Below, piece after piece: positions 19,801 through 30,083 of a DNA stretch of 64,000 nucleotides. The stretch lies in assembly GCA_963675135.1 (NCBI GenBank), contig OY776121.1:80746875-80810874 (forward strand), read 5' to 3'. The notes below the pieces were generated by a model that saw nothing but the letters and a program-made list of their open reading frames with translations, did not search any database and had not been told where the DNA came from. How positions within the stretch are numbered: position 1 is the first letter of the stretch; each line of letters starts with the position of its first letter. Made by a program: the position numbers and the translations under genes. This DNA is from Galeopsis tetrahit (taxonomy: Eukaryota > Streptophyta > Magnoliopsida > Lamiales > Lamiaceae).

Positions 19801-21572
19801 CAGAGAAGTTGGACTCCTTGGCTCATCAAGTCCAATCTGCTCATGCTGAAACTTCAGGAGCATTGAATGAGCAAGGAAGGACTCTAGCATCTGTAGAAAT
19901 GAGGCTCACTGGCTCTGAAGATGTTGTGCTACCAACCCTTGAGGCAAGAATCAGTGGTGTGGAATCTGGTCTCCAAACCACCTCCACTGAAGTTCAAAGT
20001 GCCAAATCAACCATGGAAGCCATCTCAGAGGAGGTCAAGAAAGAACAAAAGCTGCTGAGAGACAATCACAATGCTAATGTCAAAGCTCTCAGGCTAACTG
20101 TCAAACAAGCCATTGGAAAGAAGACTGCACTGCAAAAGAGAAGAGCTGAAGAGCAAAGGCTAGCTATGGTCAAAGCTGCCTCAGAAAAATTTTCCCAAGA
20201 TGTGCTGGCCAACATTGCTGAAGGTGCAGTAGCCAACCTCACTGAGCTTCTGAAAGCTAAATTGGATGCATCTCTCAAAGCAACCTTGGAGGAGGTTGTC
20301 CAACAAAAATTGAAGCCTGTTCTAGCTTTTCTTAGCTTGAGCAATGATAAAATGCAAAATATACATGATGAAAATGTATATTTGTTGGAAGAGATGAAGT
20401 CCCTAAACCAGGCCCAATCCCTGATGGCCTCAACAATGAGTGACCTCAAGCCCCAGTGTTTTGATGCTGCCAAAAAGGGGGAAAGGGAAAGAGAAAGGGC
20501 AAAAGGTGCCTTAGTAATTGGGAGTCCAGTGAAAGGGAAGGACAAAGTCCCTGAAGGAAAGGGAAAAGAGCCAGAAATGCTGAACTTGGAAGATTTGGAT
20601 GAAGAGGAGCAGTTAGCATTGGCATTGAAAAACTCAATGGCCTCAGCTCAAGAGGAAAGAGTAAGGCTACAACAAAGACCAGGTGGTGAAGTGTCAGGTT
20701 TGGACAAAGATGCTGAAGGTGTCCAAACCAGAGGAAAGATCAAGAAGGCCCAAGGAAAGAAGAGACAAATTGAGAAATTCACTGACTTTCCTAGCAGCCT
20801 TGATCTTCCACCTGAATTCAGAATTGATGAAAATGAGCCTACATCAAAGAAAGCCAAAACTGCTGAAAGTACCAAGTCCACTGAAGACATTGAAGAAATA
20901 TATGCTGAAGGATTTGGAACTGAACCTAAGAAGAAGACAACTGTTCTAGCCCATGATCCATCAAAGCTGTTTCATGAAGGGTATGGCAAAGACCCTGAAA
21001 CACAACAGAAACTGGCCATGATGAGGGCCCATGAGAAAATGGATCTGATGGAAGAAGCCAACAGAGCAAGAGATGAAAGGAGAGCAAATTTTCAGAAACC
21101 AAGAAGGAGAAGAGCAGCTTACAGCAAGATGAAGCCTCAGCTTCTAATCCCAATGGACACCAAATATCCACACTTGGATAAATGGGTGCCAATTCAACTG
21201 AATGACACATGGGAAGAAGCCAAAAGGGAGTTTGTCTATGACTATTATGTCATTGACAGATGGAATGGAGGAGATGCAGACTCTGCCTTCACTGAGTTCA
21301 TGATAGAATACTACAGAGAGTTGTATCAACAACTTCTTGCAGCTGCTGACATTGCAAGATTTGAACTCACAGCTCCCAAGCCAATCATATACATGCCTCC
21401 AAAGCTTGAAGGATGGATTGATCAAGCAAGAATTCTGAGAGAATTCACTGAAATCCTTAAGCTAAACAAGATGGTTCTTGGACCTAAGGGAACCAACCAA
21501 GAAGTCATGGCATTGAAAAGAAGAGTGTGGGCACAGTATGGAATGCTGCCACCCCCTGAGGATGATCTTTGA
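16881..21572 (+). CDS. Sirevirus extra (envelope-position) ORF, element C
   Basis: The frame is open from an ATG at 16716, but the ATG at 16881 (context caATGG) starts a protein that lines up with the start of the element A ORF, so I prefer it (about 1563 codons). The N-terminal ~270 residues resemble the element A protein (GLQKFMEERP against GLKPYLESFP). The middle is disordered and rich in Pro, Ser and Glu, with the short phrase NLPE and variants repeated. A coiled-coil-like stretch lies around residues 975-1125, followed by basic patches and a conserved C-terminal block of ~200 residues. There is no clear signal peptide or transmembrane helix. It is out of phase with pol, so it is not made by simple stop readthrough. 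Function unknown; the envelope label is historical. A PPT-like string lies inside at 20472-20481. Confidence 0.8.
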   Translation: MAPKVRPEMLVDFSNKDLDLDFAYLSNKNNLHFEPIISFESEDPEITPTLRWLRRAGLQKFMEERPSSCLESYMAEFFAFLKWRGKPEDGEVSTRLSYTAEGEEEERFHRVKFSSEDLEGAFGLPYEGRNPEVYGTGHEEEIAQEWLLVPGPLSSTQNKKTLKPEFLNLFEVVAKSLLSNTGSLEQVSHPRIRIMAAIIDASDKGIKFDWRTFIMSEMMKEKAKFKVKTHNKVVLEGKIKYCTRASLLIERFSHYSQMQTFAKPLPAQKILFRKLSKKTEKRRMLLAKPAEEQEEEKPKMKKRTKARAVKTRKMSQLSSKEASGASAEVDAVAEEGVSVPSDHSEELRRKYNETRQKKKGDKRIREVVPEKEGSESSRASKRRAKPTEKVLELQEERSLQLALRESRAESRTKSMSRTNSSGSGTPESKVLEGQPIEANLPETQNLEPNSPETHVTPSNQPITPVNLTKRYSPEGNVQRSGIDVLADLAVDETRLLSPLDSSMLNYSKLLEHALHEPTPLSKAPSDSLLSKATKTPSFEPNPSEANIPELNLPEATLGEPRANSPITQSPHSSGDEEEYTFESMLRGGAKATVDSLYPQLAEFPRIQKAFHDLRMLVDVKDKSMMEISQVIQDKGANWWQIEENRLLHFAGVTKTRFLIDENIFAKLVADKIEEEKERKAKGIKHPDSSSNDDDSPDDPSNPSNPNPPETPQANLPESFQPKSSIADRLSNPPKTYHRKGSVLSEVLTKGGNTTKDTSANEGSSEPKAQPKDVEVPVLVASLIKAYSVSEELDTDQPLIIQDDSVAADISTVISPQLPSLNLVEGGDAAGLREGVEKESSFEKSEGVEDEREVVITKIVSVPPYEGGISEEGQVILEVKSELQESLDERRPDSLSENIIKEGRKEQVENEKKTADVSESYTKEIEGDECLFPNLFDLSDVAGISLDQIFADEFLTDAPIQVDTGSAQALLGMQSEKLDSLAHQVQSAHAETSGALNEQGRTLASVEMRLTGSEDVVLPTLEARISGVESGLQTTSTEVQSAKSTMEAISEEVKKEQKLLRDNHNANVKALRLTVKQAIGKKTALQKRRAEEQRLAMVKAASEKFSQDVLANIAEGAVANLTELLKAKLDASLKATLEEVVQQKLKPVLAFLSLSNDKMQNIHDENVYLLEEMKSLNQAQSLMASTMSDLKPQCFDAAKKGERERERAKGALVIGSPVKGKDKVPEGKGKEPEMLNLEDLDEEEQLALALKNSMASAQEERVRLQQRPGGEVSGLDKDAEGVQTRGKIKKAQGKKRQIEKFTDFPSSLDLPPEFRIDENEPTSKKAKTAESTKSTEDIEEIYAEGFGTEPKKKTTVLAHDPSKLFHEGYGKDPETQQKLAMMRAHEKMDLMEEANRARDERRANFQKPRRRRAAYSKMKPQLLIPMDTKYPHLDKWVPIQLNDTWEEAKREFVYDYYVIDRWNGGDADSAFTEFMIEYYRELYQQLLAAADIARFELTAPKPIIYMPPKLEGWIDQARILREFTEILKLNKMVLGPKGTNQEVMALKRRVWAQYGMLPPPEDDL

Positions 21573-22028
21573 AATGGCTAAGTCTTCTGACCTTTCTTGA
21601 TTGATCAACTATGCTAAAATATGGTCAAGATTGCTGATATGGTGTGCTAATCTGGTTGCTCTGATCTGTTAAAGATTGCTCTGATACAAGCTCTGTGATC
21701 TGATGCTGAATATCTTATTTTATGTCTTGAACTGTTAGAATGAAATGACTCTGATGTATTTAAGTGTTATTGATTCATGCTCTGATATGTTAATTTCAAC
21801 TATCAACATGCCTGTAATGATTTTTGAATGAATGATAGTTGAACTTATTTTGAATCAAGAAACACTAATCTCTCTATGCCTATCTTGAACCTACTTGCAA
21901 CAGAAACAGTGAATACACTAACACATCATTTTTTCAGGAATATTGACCTTAGTCATGACTTCTGAAGATACATGTAATAGGTGTAGACAAGTCACTTTTG
22001 CTTAAATAATGTAGGTTTTGGCATCATC
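21573..22028 (+). other. 3' untranslated region of element C before the PPT
   Basis: AT-rich and without coding potential. The trinucleotide-rich text ctgatatg/ctctgat recurs. It ends in the conserved block ttttggcatcatc that precedes the PPT. Confidence 0.5.
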
Positions 22029-22038
22029 AAAAAGGGGG
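22029..22038 (+). other. Polypurine tract of element C
   Basis: The string aaaaaggggg followed by aaat and the LTR start TGTTGGGA at 22043; identical in layout to element A. Confidence 0.9.
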
Positions 22039-22042
22039 AAAT

Positions 22043-23857
22043 TGTTGGGAATAAAATGAGATATGTTTTGATCTAATACCAAAACCCCCTGAGACATGCC
22101 TAAGTCAAATTGATAGTGTTCTAAAAATGTTAGAACACATAGCATAAGGCTAGATGAGAAGCTGAAATGTTAGGCAGCTCTTAGACAATTAGATGCACAA
22201 TTTGAGGGAGAACCTATGCTTTGAAGATGATCAAGATCAAGTCCCCTCAAGGCTCAAATTCTGGAACAATCACTTAAGAACAAGGACACTCTATGGAAAA
22301 CCAAATGCACTGATCAGGAGAGTTGTCCAGAGAAGATGTTCTTATGCAAGAACAAGATTGTAAAGCTCAAAAGGACAAGTCCAATAAGATGATCTTATCA
22401 GGAGAGTTGTCCAGAGAATCCAACTCTATGTGTAAAGTGCTCTGATGCTAAAAGACCAAATATGCTGATCAGAAGAGTTGTCCAGAAGAGTTGTCTCAGC
22501 ATGATTAAATCAGAACAGATGTTCTAAAGGTTGAAGGTCAACTATGCTGAAGAGAAAGAGACAACCACACCCTAAAGATCACCAAAGAAATAAGCTAAGA
22601 TCACCTTGAAGTGAAATAGAGGGAAAGAGCCAAGTTATCTGAAGAAGAGCAAGCCAACCTTGCTGAAAGGCAAAACTGCTGATAGTGATAAGGAGAGTTG
22701 TCCAAATAATAAGGAACGTTGTCCTATCATTGGATCAACCTTCAGAAGCCATGTCCAAGTCCTAACAAGAAGTCAAACATTGGGAAAAGTGCTGCAGAAT
22801 GAAGACAAAACTGTTACAGCCGTTTATTACCCAAATAAGGACATGTCACTATCAAGAATCTGTCTTCCAGTTTGAAGAACTCAAGGAAGACATTTATAGC
22901 AATTTGGGGCTGCCTCTCCAACGGGCAAATCCTCCATTTTGTCTATAAATACAGAAGTGTGAAGACCATTTGAAAGCACCTCAACCTCAACACAATCCAA
23001 CTAAGCTCAAAGTTCTTACAAGCTAGAGTGCTTTCAAAGCTTTCAAAGACTATCTTAGTCTTCAAACACTTCATCTAAGCTGAACTTCATTGTATATCCA
23101 TACACAAGCTTAGAGAGATATCCTATCCTTATACACTGATCTTCATTGTAAAGGATATCTCATTAGTTGGAACCTTACTTCAATCCTTACCCCTTTCAAG
23201 TGAGAAAGTGAGAAGGTTGTAGTAGTAGAAGTGGTAGGAGCTGACTGTTGAGAGAAGAACAGTTCAGTTCTGAGTTGAGAAGAGGGTACTAGGACTCTAG
23301 ACATCCTAGGGATCAATTCACCAAGGAGTGGTGTTCTTGATCAAGTGCACCTTGGCACTATAAAACAAGTTAATTCCAAGAGTAAAGGAATTATCCTGTT
23401 AAATCAGGGAAAGTGGATGTAGGAGCTTGAGTCTCTGAACCACTATAAACTCTTGTGTTGATTTACTTTACAAGTACTTACATTCACTCAACACTGCACA
23501 CAAAACTGATCTTTCAAAGATACATATTCAAAGACTGTGCAAAACTGTTTTGGACAACTTCCCTGAAGCTTAACTGGACTGTTTTGGATTGAGAAAGTGA
23601 TTTCAGAAATTCAAGGAGTCTAAACTTAAAGGGCCAACCACTATTCCGCACATATAACTCCCCTAGATAGTTATTCAACTAAGTACTCAATAGTACTTAG
23701 TAGTTTGATTATCTTAGAAGAGTTAATCTTCTTCAGCAGAGTTGTCCAAGACAACCTTGCTGAAACTCTGGTTTGATCAAATTAGCAAAAGAATTGCATA
23801 CAAGTGTATTCCCCCCCCCCCCCATACACTTGTCATATACTCCTTTCAGGACCAACA
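22043..23857 (+). repeat. 3' LTR of element C
   Basis: 1815 bp, TGTTGGGA...GGACCAACA. U3 carries several copies of (g)gagagttgtcc (gttgtcc at 22322, 22406, 22477, 22697 and, as gaacgttgtcc, 22718). A TATA box is at 22944-22951. The terminal hairpin has stems 23800-23809 and 23824-23833 around 13 C residues. Confidence 0.95.
22944..22951 (+). promoter_or_regulatory. TATA box of element C 3' LTR
   Basis: TATAAATA about 900 bp into the LTR. This copy could start transcription outwards into the duplicated segment at 23858. Confidence 0.6.
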
Positions 23858-24720
23858 AGGTGTAAAATTCCTTTTATGCCCTCCTATCTCTCCTTTTTCA
23901 AATTTCAAATCCACATCTATCAAATTCATTTTTTTTTTCTCGGGAAAATCTTCTTTCTCTATCATCTCTCTTAAATCTCATTGCTCTCTCATCTCAAGAA
24001 GACTGGGTTTCATCTTGATTTTTTTCCTTTTGATTCGTTCATCTTGTTTATTTTATTTAAACGCACGGCGGGGCGACGTGTGTGGAGGGGGGAAGGATGC
24101 GGCGGCGGCGACGACGGGAGTGAGAGTGGCGGCGCTGCCGCACGCTGGGGGTACAAAAATTGAAAAAAAATAAGTGGAAAGCCATCGAGAGGAAGGGACG
24201 GCGGTCGCGGTGTTGGTGCGAGGGTTTGGGTGGGGGAAGGCAGGGCGGCGGCGCTGGGCGAGGGAGAAGAGGCGCCGCCGTCGAGATGTAACAGATCTGA
24301 AGAAAAAAAGCGAGGGAGGGAAGGAGGAGGGGATGTCGACTTTTGGTGGATCTATCTTTGGTCGACGTCGGCGCCGATCTGCAACTCCACCGTGAGAGTC
24401 GAAGAGGGCAGCGACTGAAGAGGATGGGGTTTGTCGATTTTTTTCGATTTCTGGTATTACTTTTTATGTTTTAAAATGTGATGTACTTTTCCGGCTTTGG
24501 GTTTCGTGTTTGATTTCTGGTTTGTGTTTCGTTTTTTCCGGCTTTGCGTCGGAGCTCTGCGCGTTTTCCTGATTTGGGGTTTTCGACAGGTGGTGTTGCT
24601 GTAACGGATGGGCGGCGGAGCTCTGCGCGTCGCCGACTGTGGTGTCGGCGGCCAAACAGGTTCTAGGGCAGAGACTAGGGTTCTGTCCTTTCAATGGGTT
24701 TACTAATTGCTAGCCCAGGT
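23858..24720 (+). other. GC-rich gene-like segment, copy 1
   Basis: A CT-rich leader-like stretch (23870-24060) runs into a GC-rich block (24060-24700) that stands out sharply from the AT-rich surroundings. Short frames exist (for example 24174-24395, rich in Arg and Gly), but I recognise no protein and the frames overlap freely, so I do not call a CDS. It may be the 5' exon and CpG-rich start of a host gene whose remainder is lost. Repeated at 45335-46197. Confidence 0.5.
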
Positions 24721-25334
24721 GTGCACCCCCAGTTTCAGTTAATACACCCCCATATTCACACCACCAGTTTCATTCAACCAAATACTGTAAAATAAATAAT
24801 TAATGACGACTACTCAAAGTAAAAATAATCTATTTTTTTGAGGATGTGGTTTGAGTATGTCAATATTTGAAATTTCGGTATTAATCGACCGTGTCTATCT
24901 AGTATTTGGGGATGTTTTTGCAAAATAAATCTTCCACACTTTTAATTCATTTTAAGTAATTATTATCTTCTAAAGTATTAAATATAATTATTATCTGTAA
25001 AATAAACTCAATATATGCATTATTTATTGCTATGCAATGTGCGTATGCATTATTTGTTGGATATATCTTAAATCGTTTTATATTTTTTAAATTCTAATTT
25101 ATATTTTCAAGAGCTTTTTAATAAATTTTTTGAAAAAATAATCAACAAATTAAATTGTTTTTTACTAGTACGTAATGTGTTGTAAATATGCATCATTTAC
25201 TCGGTATATGCATTATATGTTGCTAGTATGCAATGTGTGTATGCATTATTTATTATTAGAATGCAATGTGTGTGTGCATTATATAATGCTCGTATGCAAT
25301 GTTTGTGCAAACATGTACTTAATATAATGTAATA
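24721..25334 (+). other. AT-rich stretch with tgcatta/atgcaatgtg repeats, copy 1
   Basis: No gene. Between about 25010 and 25310 the words tatgcattattt and atgcaatgtg recur six or more times, a loose minisatellite. Repeated in copy 2. Confidence 0.5.
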
Positions 25335-25626
25335 CTCCCTCCGTCCAATTTTATTATGCCCACTTCTCCGAGCACGGATTTTAATGAATATTGATTAGTT
25401 TATTCATAAAGTAGATAAGTTGAGGGTATAATAGGGTATTGTGGGTCCATTTGTAAATAAATGATTGTTTATTAATAAAGTGGATGGCAAAGTGGGTAAA
25501 TAAGTGATGGTAGGAGGGTGGAGATAAAGTAGTATGAATAGTATTGTTTCCAAAAAGGGGTATGGGCATAATAAAATTGGACAACCAAAAAAGAAAAGTG
25601 GGAATAATGAAATTGGACGGAGGGAG
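25335..25626. mobile_element. Stowaway-type MITE (copy 1)
   Basis: 292 bp with terminal inverted repeats CTCCCTCCGTCC...GGACGGAGGGAG flanked by TA dinucleotides (25333-25334, 25627-25628), as in Tc1/mariner MITEs. The same element is at 46812-47103, so it predates the duplication. Confidence 0.9.
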
Positions 25627-26930
25627 TATTATATAAAAAAATTAAATAAAATAGAAACTAAAAATTATTCTATAATTTAAAATTTGAATGTAAATAATTT
25701 TTGAAAAAAATAATTATAATATAAAAAAAGAAAATCAATTTCCAAATGCCTTATAATATAAAAAAGAAATAACGTAAGAAAAGTAAAAAGAAATAACATT
25801 CCATTAAAAAAAACAGAATAAATTTTTTTTTTGAACAAATAAATAATTTTTAAATAAAATTTGAATACAAATATAAAATAATAATATTAATTAATGATGT
25901 TGAAAAATAATTTTTAAAATTTGAATATAACATAATAAATTTGAGATTGTAAGGTGAAATAAGTTAAATGAAGGATATAATAGTAATTTTATACCCCATT
26001 TTGTTGCTCTAACTAATAAAAAATCGAGGTGGTAGTTTTTCCTATTTTTTTTCAGAAATGTAGGTATAAACAATTTTTCCAAAAATTAATTAATGGATGA
26101 AAGGTTATAAGGCCACATGTCCGTTGCCGGAGGTGATTGCATAGGATCGAAGCATCAGAAGGTGATAATTGGATTGAAAAAGAGCTGGCTATTGTTTTGT
26201 TGCATACTAGGAAGGAAGAATTCATGTGTTATGGATTCTTTCGATCGGTTATTATTGTTTTATTAATATATAGCTAGCTAGATTGAAACAATTTTTTTTG
26301 TCACTTAATTGCATTATTTTACTACAACACTTTACAAGAATAATTTGTGCTAAATTAAAAAATATTATAGAAACACATGTTTGCAATACATAAATTAATT
26401 TTATGGTTACTGTTTTTATAATAACACAAATTGCATGCTCTTGTAATAACATATTTTTGGTCAAGCAACTCGCGAATTCGTAAAAAAAAATTAAGTGTCC
26501 TTAAAATAATACAAATTGTCCTTATAGTAACATAACTTACTATTTATAATTTTTTCGAACGACTTGAAAATGAATTTACGACCCACAAATTTTTAAATGT
26601 TGCTTTAGTTAATTAAATATATTTCAAAGTAAAATATTTTATACAAGTATGGTACGTTCATCTTAATTTGAATAATTTTCTTCCTTAACATTTTAATTAT
26701 TTTGAAGTAATAATATAAAATTTGATGATGAATAAAATTCCACGGCATGTATAAAATCACTTTTAACACTTTAGTATTAGAAACTCACTAATCGTATTTT
26801 ATAAATCACAAGTGTTGCGGTTAATTAAATAGTCAACATTCAATTTCTGAAGGCCGCTGCACTAAGTTGAAGTGTGCCAAAAATTTTCCCTAAATGCAAC
26901 AATTTTGACATCTTATCTTAATTCTATATA
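25627..26930. other. AT-rich intergenic sequence, copy 1
   Basis: No coding frame. The 26262-26509 part is the 247-bp piece found on both sides of the 8.8 kb block in the other copy. No promoter or RNA gene seen. Confidence 0.5.
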
Positions 26931-27155
26931 CTCCCTCCGTCCGCCTATAAGTTTCCCATTTTGGTCCGTCCGCCTATAAGCTTCCCATACCTTTTTTGGT
27001 AAGTATTTTTTCTTACACTTTACTTTATATCTTACTTTTTCTCACTATCTCTCTCCTCTCTCAATCACATCACTTGTACTATATCTATTATTTAATCACT
27101 TTTCTTAATCTCTGTGCCAAAAAATAACGTGAAGTTTATAGGCGGACGGAGGGAG
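26931..27155. mobile_element. Stowaway-type MITE, present only in copy 1
   Basis: 225 bp, CTCCCTCCGTCCGCC...GGCGGACGGAGGGAG, flanked by TA. Copy 3 has the uninterrupted site tctatatatttgc near 59680, which shows one TA at the join: either an insertion after the duplication or a precise excision. Confidence 0.92.
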
Positions 27156-27988
27156 TATTTGCAAACTGACACATCACAACCACACCTACTCTACCGGACT
27201 GTCACCATTTCAAAAATCTCTTTTTACTAGATTTTCCTCCTTTTTATTTTAATCTAATCCGTTCATTTAAAACTATTAATCTTAACCGTTGGATCTTAAT
27301 TTTATTTCCTATATAATATCACCTTCTTTTGTTCATTTTTCTCAATCCACACAATTTCTGCTTATTTATAAGTTGTAATGGAAAATTCACGTTTCTTTTT
27401 GTTGCTATTGAAACATTCACATTTCTTTTTGTTGTAGATCTGTAATGAAACGTTTACGTTTCTTTCTGTATATTCAATTTTGTATCATTGCAGATCTGCG
27501 ATTTTAACAATACATACACGCACATATATTATATTTACATGTCGTTCATGTCGTGCGCAATTCTGCAAATTGAAAAGCCTTCTTTTAAAAGGCAAACAAC
27601 TCTTGATAAAACTAACTGCATTAAGTCTCGCCCTTCATCGTTTTTTTTTTTTCTTTTCGGATTGCTAATGAGAAAATCGTATAAATAAAATAACACCGCA
27701 AATTTGCAGATCTCCACGAATAAATTCCTCCAAATACTTTTTTATATTTCTTTCCTATTTTTATATTAGCAAGATCGTACACAATATTTTAATTGTTTAA
27801 AATTTCTTCAAAGACATTCCAAAATACGGAGTATATAATTGAGAAAATCAATTTAAATTTTTTTAAATCAATAAAATCGAAATTTGGTCAAGATTAATTG
27901 TGCAATCTACATCTCTTTATTGAAAAAATATGATATGCGTACCCTAAGGATATGATAATAAAAAAATTATTAATTTCAGTATATATTA
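27156..27988. other. AT-rich non-coding sequence, copy 1
   Basis: It contains a threefold repeat of the words cacgtttctttttgttg / cacatttctttttgttg / acgtttctttctgta (27385-27470). No convincing gene. Matches 59690-60517. Confidence 0.45.
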
Positions 27989-28250
27989 CTCCCTTCGTTC
28001 ATGAAAAGTAGTCCCATTAGTCTTATATTCTTTGTCCACCAAATGTAGTCTCATACAATTTATGAAAACTATCACCCTTCAACCATCACTTACTTACTCA
28101 ATTTGCCATCAACTTTATTTATAAATAATCACTTTATTCACAATGGACCTCACAATATCCTATAATACCCTTACTTTATCTACTTTATTTACATATTTCT
28201 TAAAATTTGTGTCCACCTTCCATGGGACTACTTTTGGTTGATGGAGGGAG
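27989..28250. mobile_element. Diverged Stowaway-type MITE (copy 1)
   Basis: Ends CTCCCTTCGTTCATG and inverted ATGGAGGGAG flanked by TA; an internal inverted repeat agtagtccc/gggactact lies next to the ends. The same insertion is at 60518-60779. Confidence 0.8.
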
Positions 28251-28722
28251 TAAAATTTATTTAAACAAATCTTAATATCGATCATATAATAGTCTGTATT
28301 CTATTCATGTATTCAATTCATGTATTCTATTCATCTATGTATTAAAAAAAAAAAAATCAAATTTGGTTGATTGACTAATTTTAAAACAGGTGTGAAGAAT
28401 TCAATTTTGACAGATTTTAATTATGATCAATAAATTTATGACCATGGTTAAACAAATTTTATTGACATTAACTGACTCAATATTATATTTATGGTATTGA
28501 CTTAAAAAATTATTAATAGATATTAATCGACTAAACATTACTAATTATATGTCAAATTAATTAATAAAAATCAATTTTCACTTAATTGAAAATCAATTTT
28601 GAATTTTCTTATATTAAGTAAATCAAATTTATGTCATAGTTGACTAATGCACAGGTCAATCACTATATATTAAAAATAGCGAAAATATGCAACAAAGTGA
28701 CTACTGTCCAAGTGGATACAAC

Positions 28723-29041
28723 GACAAAGTGGGATAGCTCAAGTGGTTAGAGCACCACTACCTAGGCCTTAGGTCTTGGGTTCGAGTCATGGGAAGGGGA
28801 AAAAAGAGATGGGTATTTAACTTCCATCAAAAAAGTCCTGGGTTCGAGTCATGGGGAGGGGAAAAAAAGGATGGGTATTTAACTTCCATCAAAAAAGTCC
28901 AGGGTTCGAGTCATGGGGAGGGGAATTCGAGTCATGGGGAGGGGAAAAAAGGGATGGGTATTTAACTTCCATAAAAAAAGTCCAGGGTTCGAGTCATGGG
29001 GAGGGGAAAAAAGGGATGGGTATTTAACTTCTATCAAAAAA
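28723..29041 (+). mobile_element. tRNA-derived SINE with internal 62-bp tandem expansion
   Basis: It begins gacaaagtgggatagctc. A box-A-like TAGCTCAAGTGG (28735-28746) and box-B GGTTCGAGTC (28779-28788) form the tRNA-like head. The unit from ggttcgagtc to the A-rich tract is repeated at 28779, 28841, 28903 and 28986 (period 62-63 bp, with a partial unit at 28923). It is absent from the same place in copy 3 (near 61243). Flanks gtccaagt (28706 and 29042) look like an imperfect target duplication. Confidence 0.8.
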
Positions 29042-29104
29042 GTCCAAGTTACAATTTTTTTTTCGAAACCTTGTAACCAACTTTTTTTTATTCAGTAATT
29101 TTGT

Positions 29105-29460
29105 ATTACAATTTTTTTTAACTCAGTAATTTTAGTATTCAGTAATTTCAGCAACAAAATTACCACTTTTCAATAATAATAATTACCACTTTTCAACAAT
29201 AATAGTTACACTTTTCGGTAACAAAACTACCACTTTTCAGTAAAAAAAAATCCATTTTTCAATAAAAAAAAGAACTATACTTTTCATTAACAAAATTACC
29301 ACTTTTCAATAAGAAATAACTACACTTTTCTTTAATTTGAAAATCAAAAACTAAAACTACACATTTTAGTAACAAAATTACCAGTTTTCAATAAGAAAGG
29401 ACTACACCTTTCAATAACAAAATTACCACTTTTCAAAAATTTACTTAGTAACACACTTTA
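29105..29460. repeat. Degenerate ~24-bp minisatellite (copy 1)
   Basis: Variants of aacaaaattaccacttttcaa repeat about ten times. The corresponding block in copy 3 is 61330-61680. Confidence 0.65.
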
Positions 29461-29624
29461 ATTTGAAAATCAAGAACTAAAATCCCACCACTGAAAACTC
29501 GTTTGATTAGTCATATCATCAGAATCAAGTCCCCCAAATCATTACAACAACTTATTGTACACCAACCAAACCGGTCATCAATAAGCAAGTGGTTTATAAA
29601 GTCACATATGTATATTCACAACCC

Positions 29625-29640
29625 TCTCTATATATATTCA
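29625..29640 (+). promoter_or_regulatory. Possible TATA box of the decayed small gene (copy 1)
   Basis: ctctatatatattcatc about 70 bp upstream of the ATG at 29702; the same arrangement is in copy 3 near 61853. Confidence 0.35.
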
Positions 29641-29701
29641 TCACAGAAAATAACTAAAACCTTGCAACTATAACTATTTGTTTGACAGAAATTAATTGAA
29701 G

Positions 29702-30034
29702 ATGGGAGTAGAAAGAACATATGATTGCATATCTGATCTTCTAAGAAGCACTAGAAAGAAGAAGAGTTAGCAGCCCAGAATCGTCGATCTCAAAGTCAGT
29801 CAGAATGGATTGTGTCAAGCTTTTGAATCAGTAAAGATGCTTCTAAATCCGGACGCTACCACCAATAATTCATCATCTACCATGTCGATGGCGACGTCGT
29901 GCAACAATTGTGGGCTGGAGGAGCGGCGGCTGCTCCACTAGGTCCGCCACCGCGAAGTCTTCCGCCGCTTGTATACATCATGCGTCCTCCGCCTCCATCC
30001 GCAATCCTTCTGTCGAAGACGAATCGATGGATAA
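29702..30034 (+). pseudogene. Decayed small protein gene, copy 1
   Basis: A frame starting MGVERTYDCISDLL runs 22 codons to TAG (after STRKKKS), continues in phase as QPRIVDLKV and then a Cys-containing part (TSCNNCGLEE...LLH, TAG, VRHREVFRRLYTSCVLRL), and ends at TAA. The start resembles the first exon of plant heavy-metal-associated (HIPP-like) proteins, and the second half resembles short plant zinc-binding proteins, but both are weak impressions. Two in-frame stops here, one in copy 3, so neither copy can make the whole product without unseen splicing. Confidence 0.4.
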
Positions 30035-30083
30035 GAGGCTAGAGAGATAAATTAGGGTTTCACAGAGAAGGATAAGATAAATA

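Larger units (their letters stand above)
9280..23857 (+). mobile_element. Element C: near-complete Sirevirus-type retrotransposon
   Basis: It holds a 5' LTR remnant, PBS, gag, pol, extra ORF, PPT and complete 3' LTR. The first ~880 bp of the 5' LTR are displaced off-window by the insertion of element D at 9279/9280; the expected 5-bp duplicate of that insertion is gggca (9280-9284). I compared the 5' LTR remnant with the matching part of the 3' LTR by eye: one base substitution and one C-run length change in ~934 bp, so insertion was very recent. The 3' flank aggtg (23858-23862) is also present in the unoccupied duplicate at 45335-45339. Confidence 0.92.

Noticed and set aside
23742..24173. 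143-codon frame crossing the element C LTR end
   Set aside because: It runs from LTR into the GC-rich flank across an insertion boundary, so it is a chance frame.
24174..24395. Arg/Gly-rich 73-codon frame, also at 45651-45872
   Set aside because: GC-rich sequence opens several overlapping frames on both strands; no protein family recognised and no conserved codon pattern between copies.
28733..28790. tRNA gene candidate (boxes A and B)
   Set aside because: The head is tRNA-like but is followed by an A-rich tail and repeats, and a sister copy at 59068 has a target duplication; it is a SINE.
29105..29460. CRISPR-like array
   Set aside because: Short degenerate AT-rich tandem repeats without unique spacers in a plant genome; a minisatellite.
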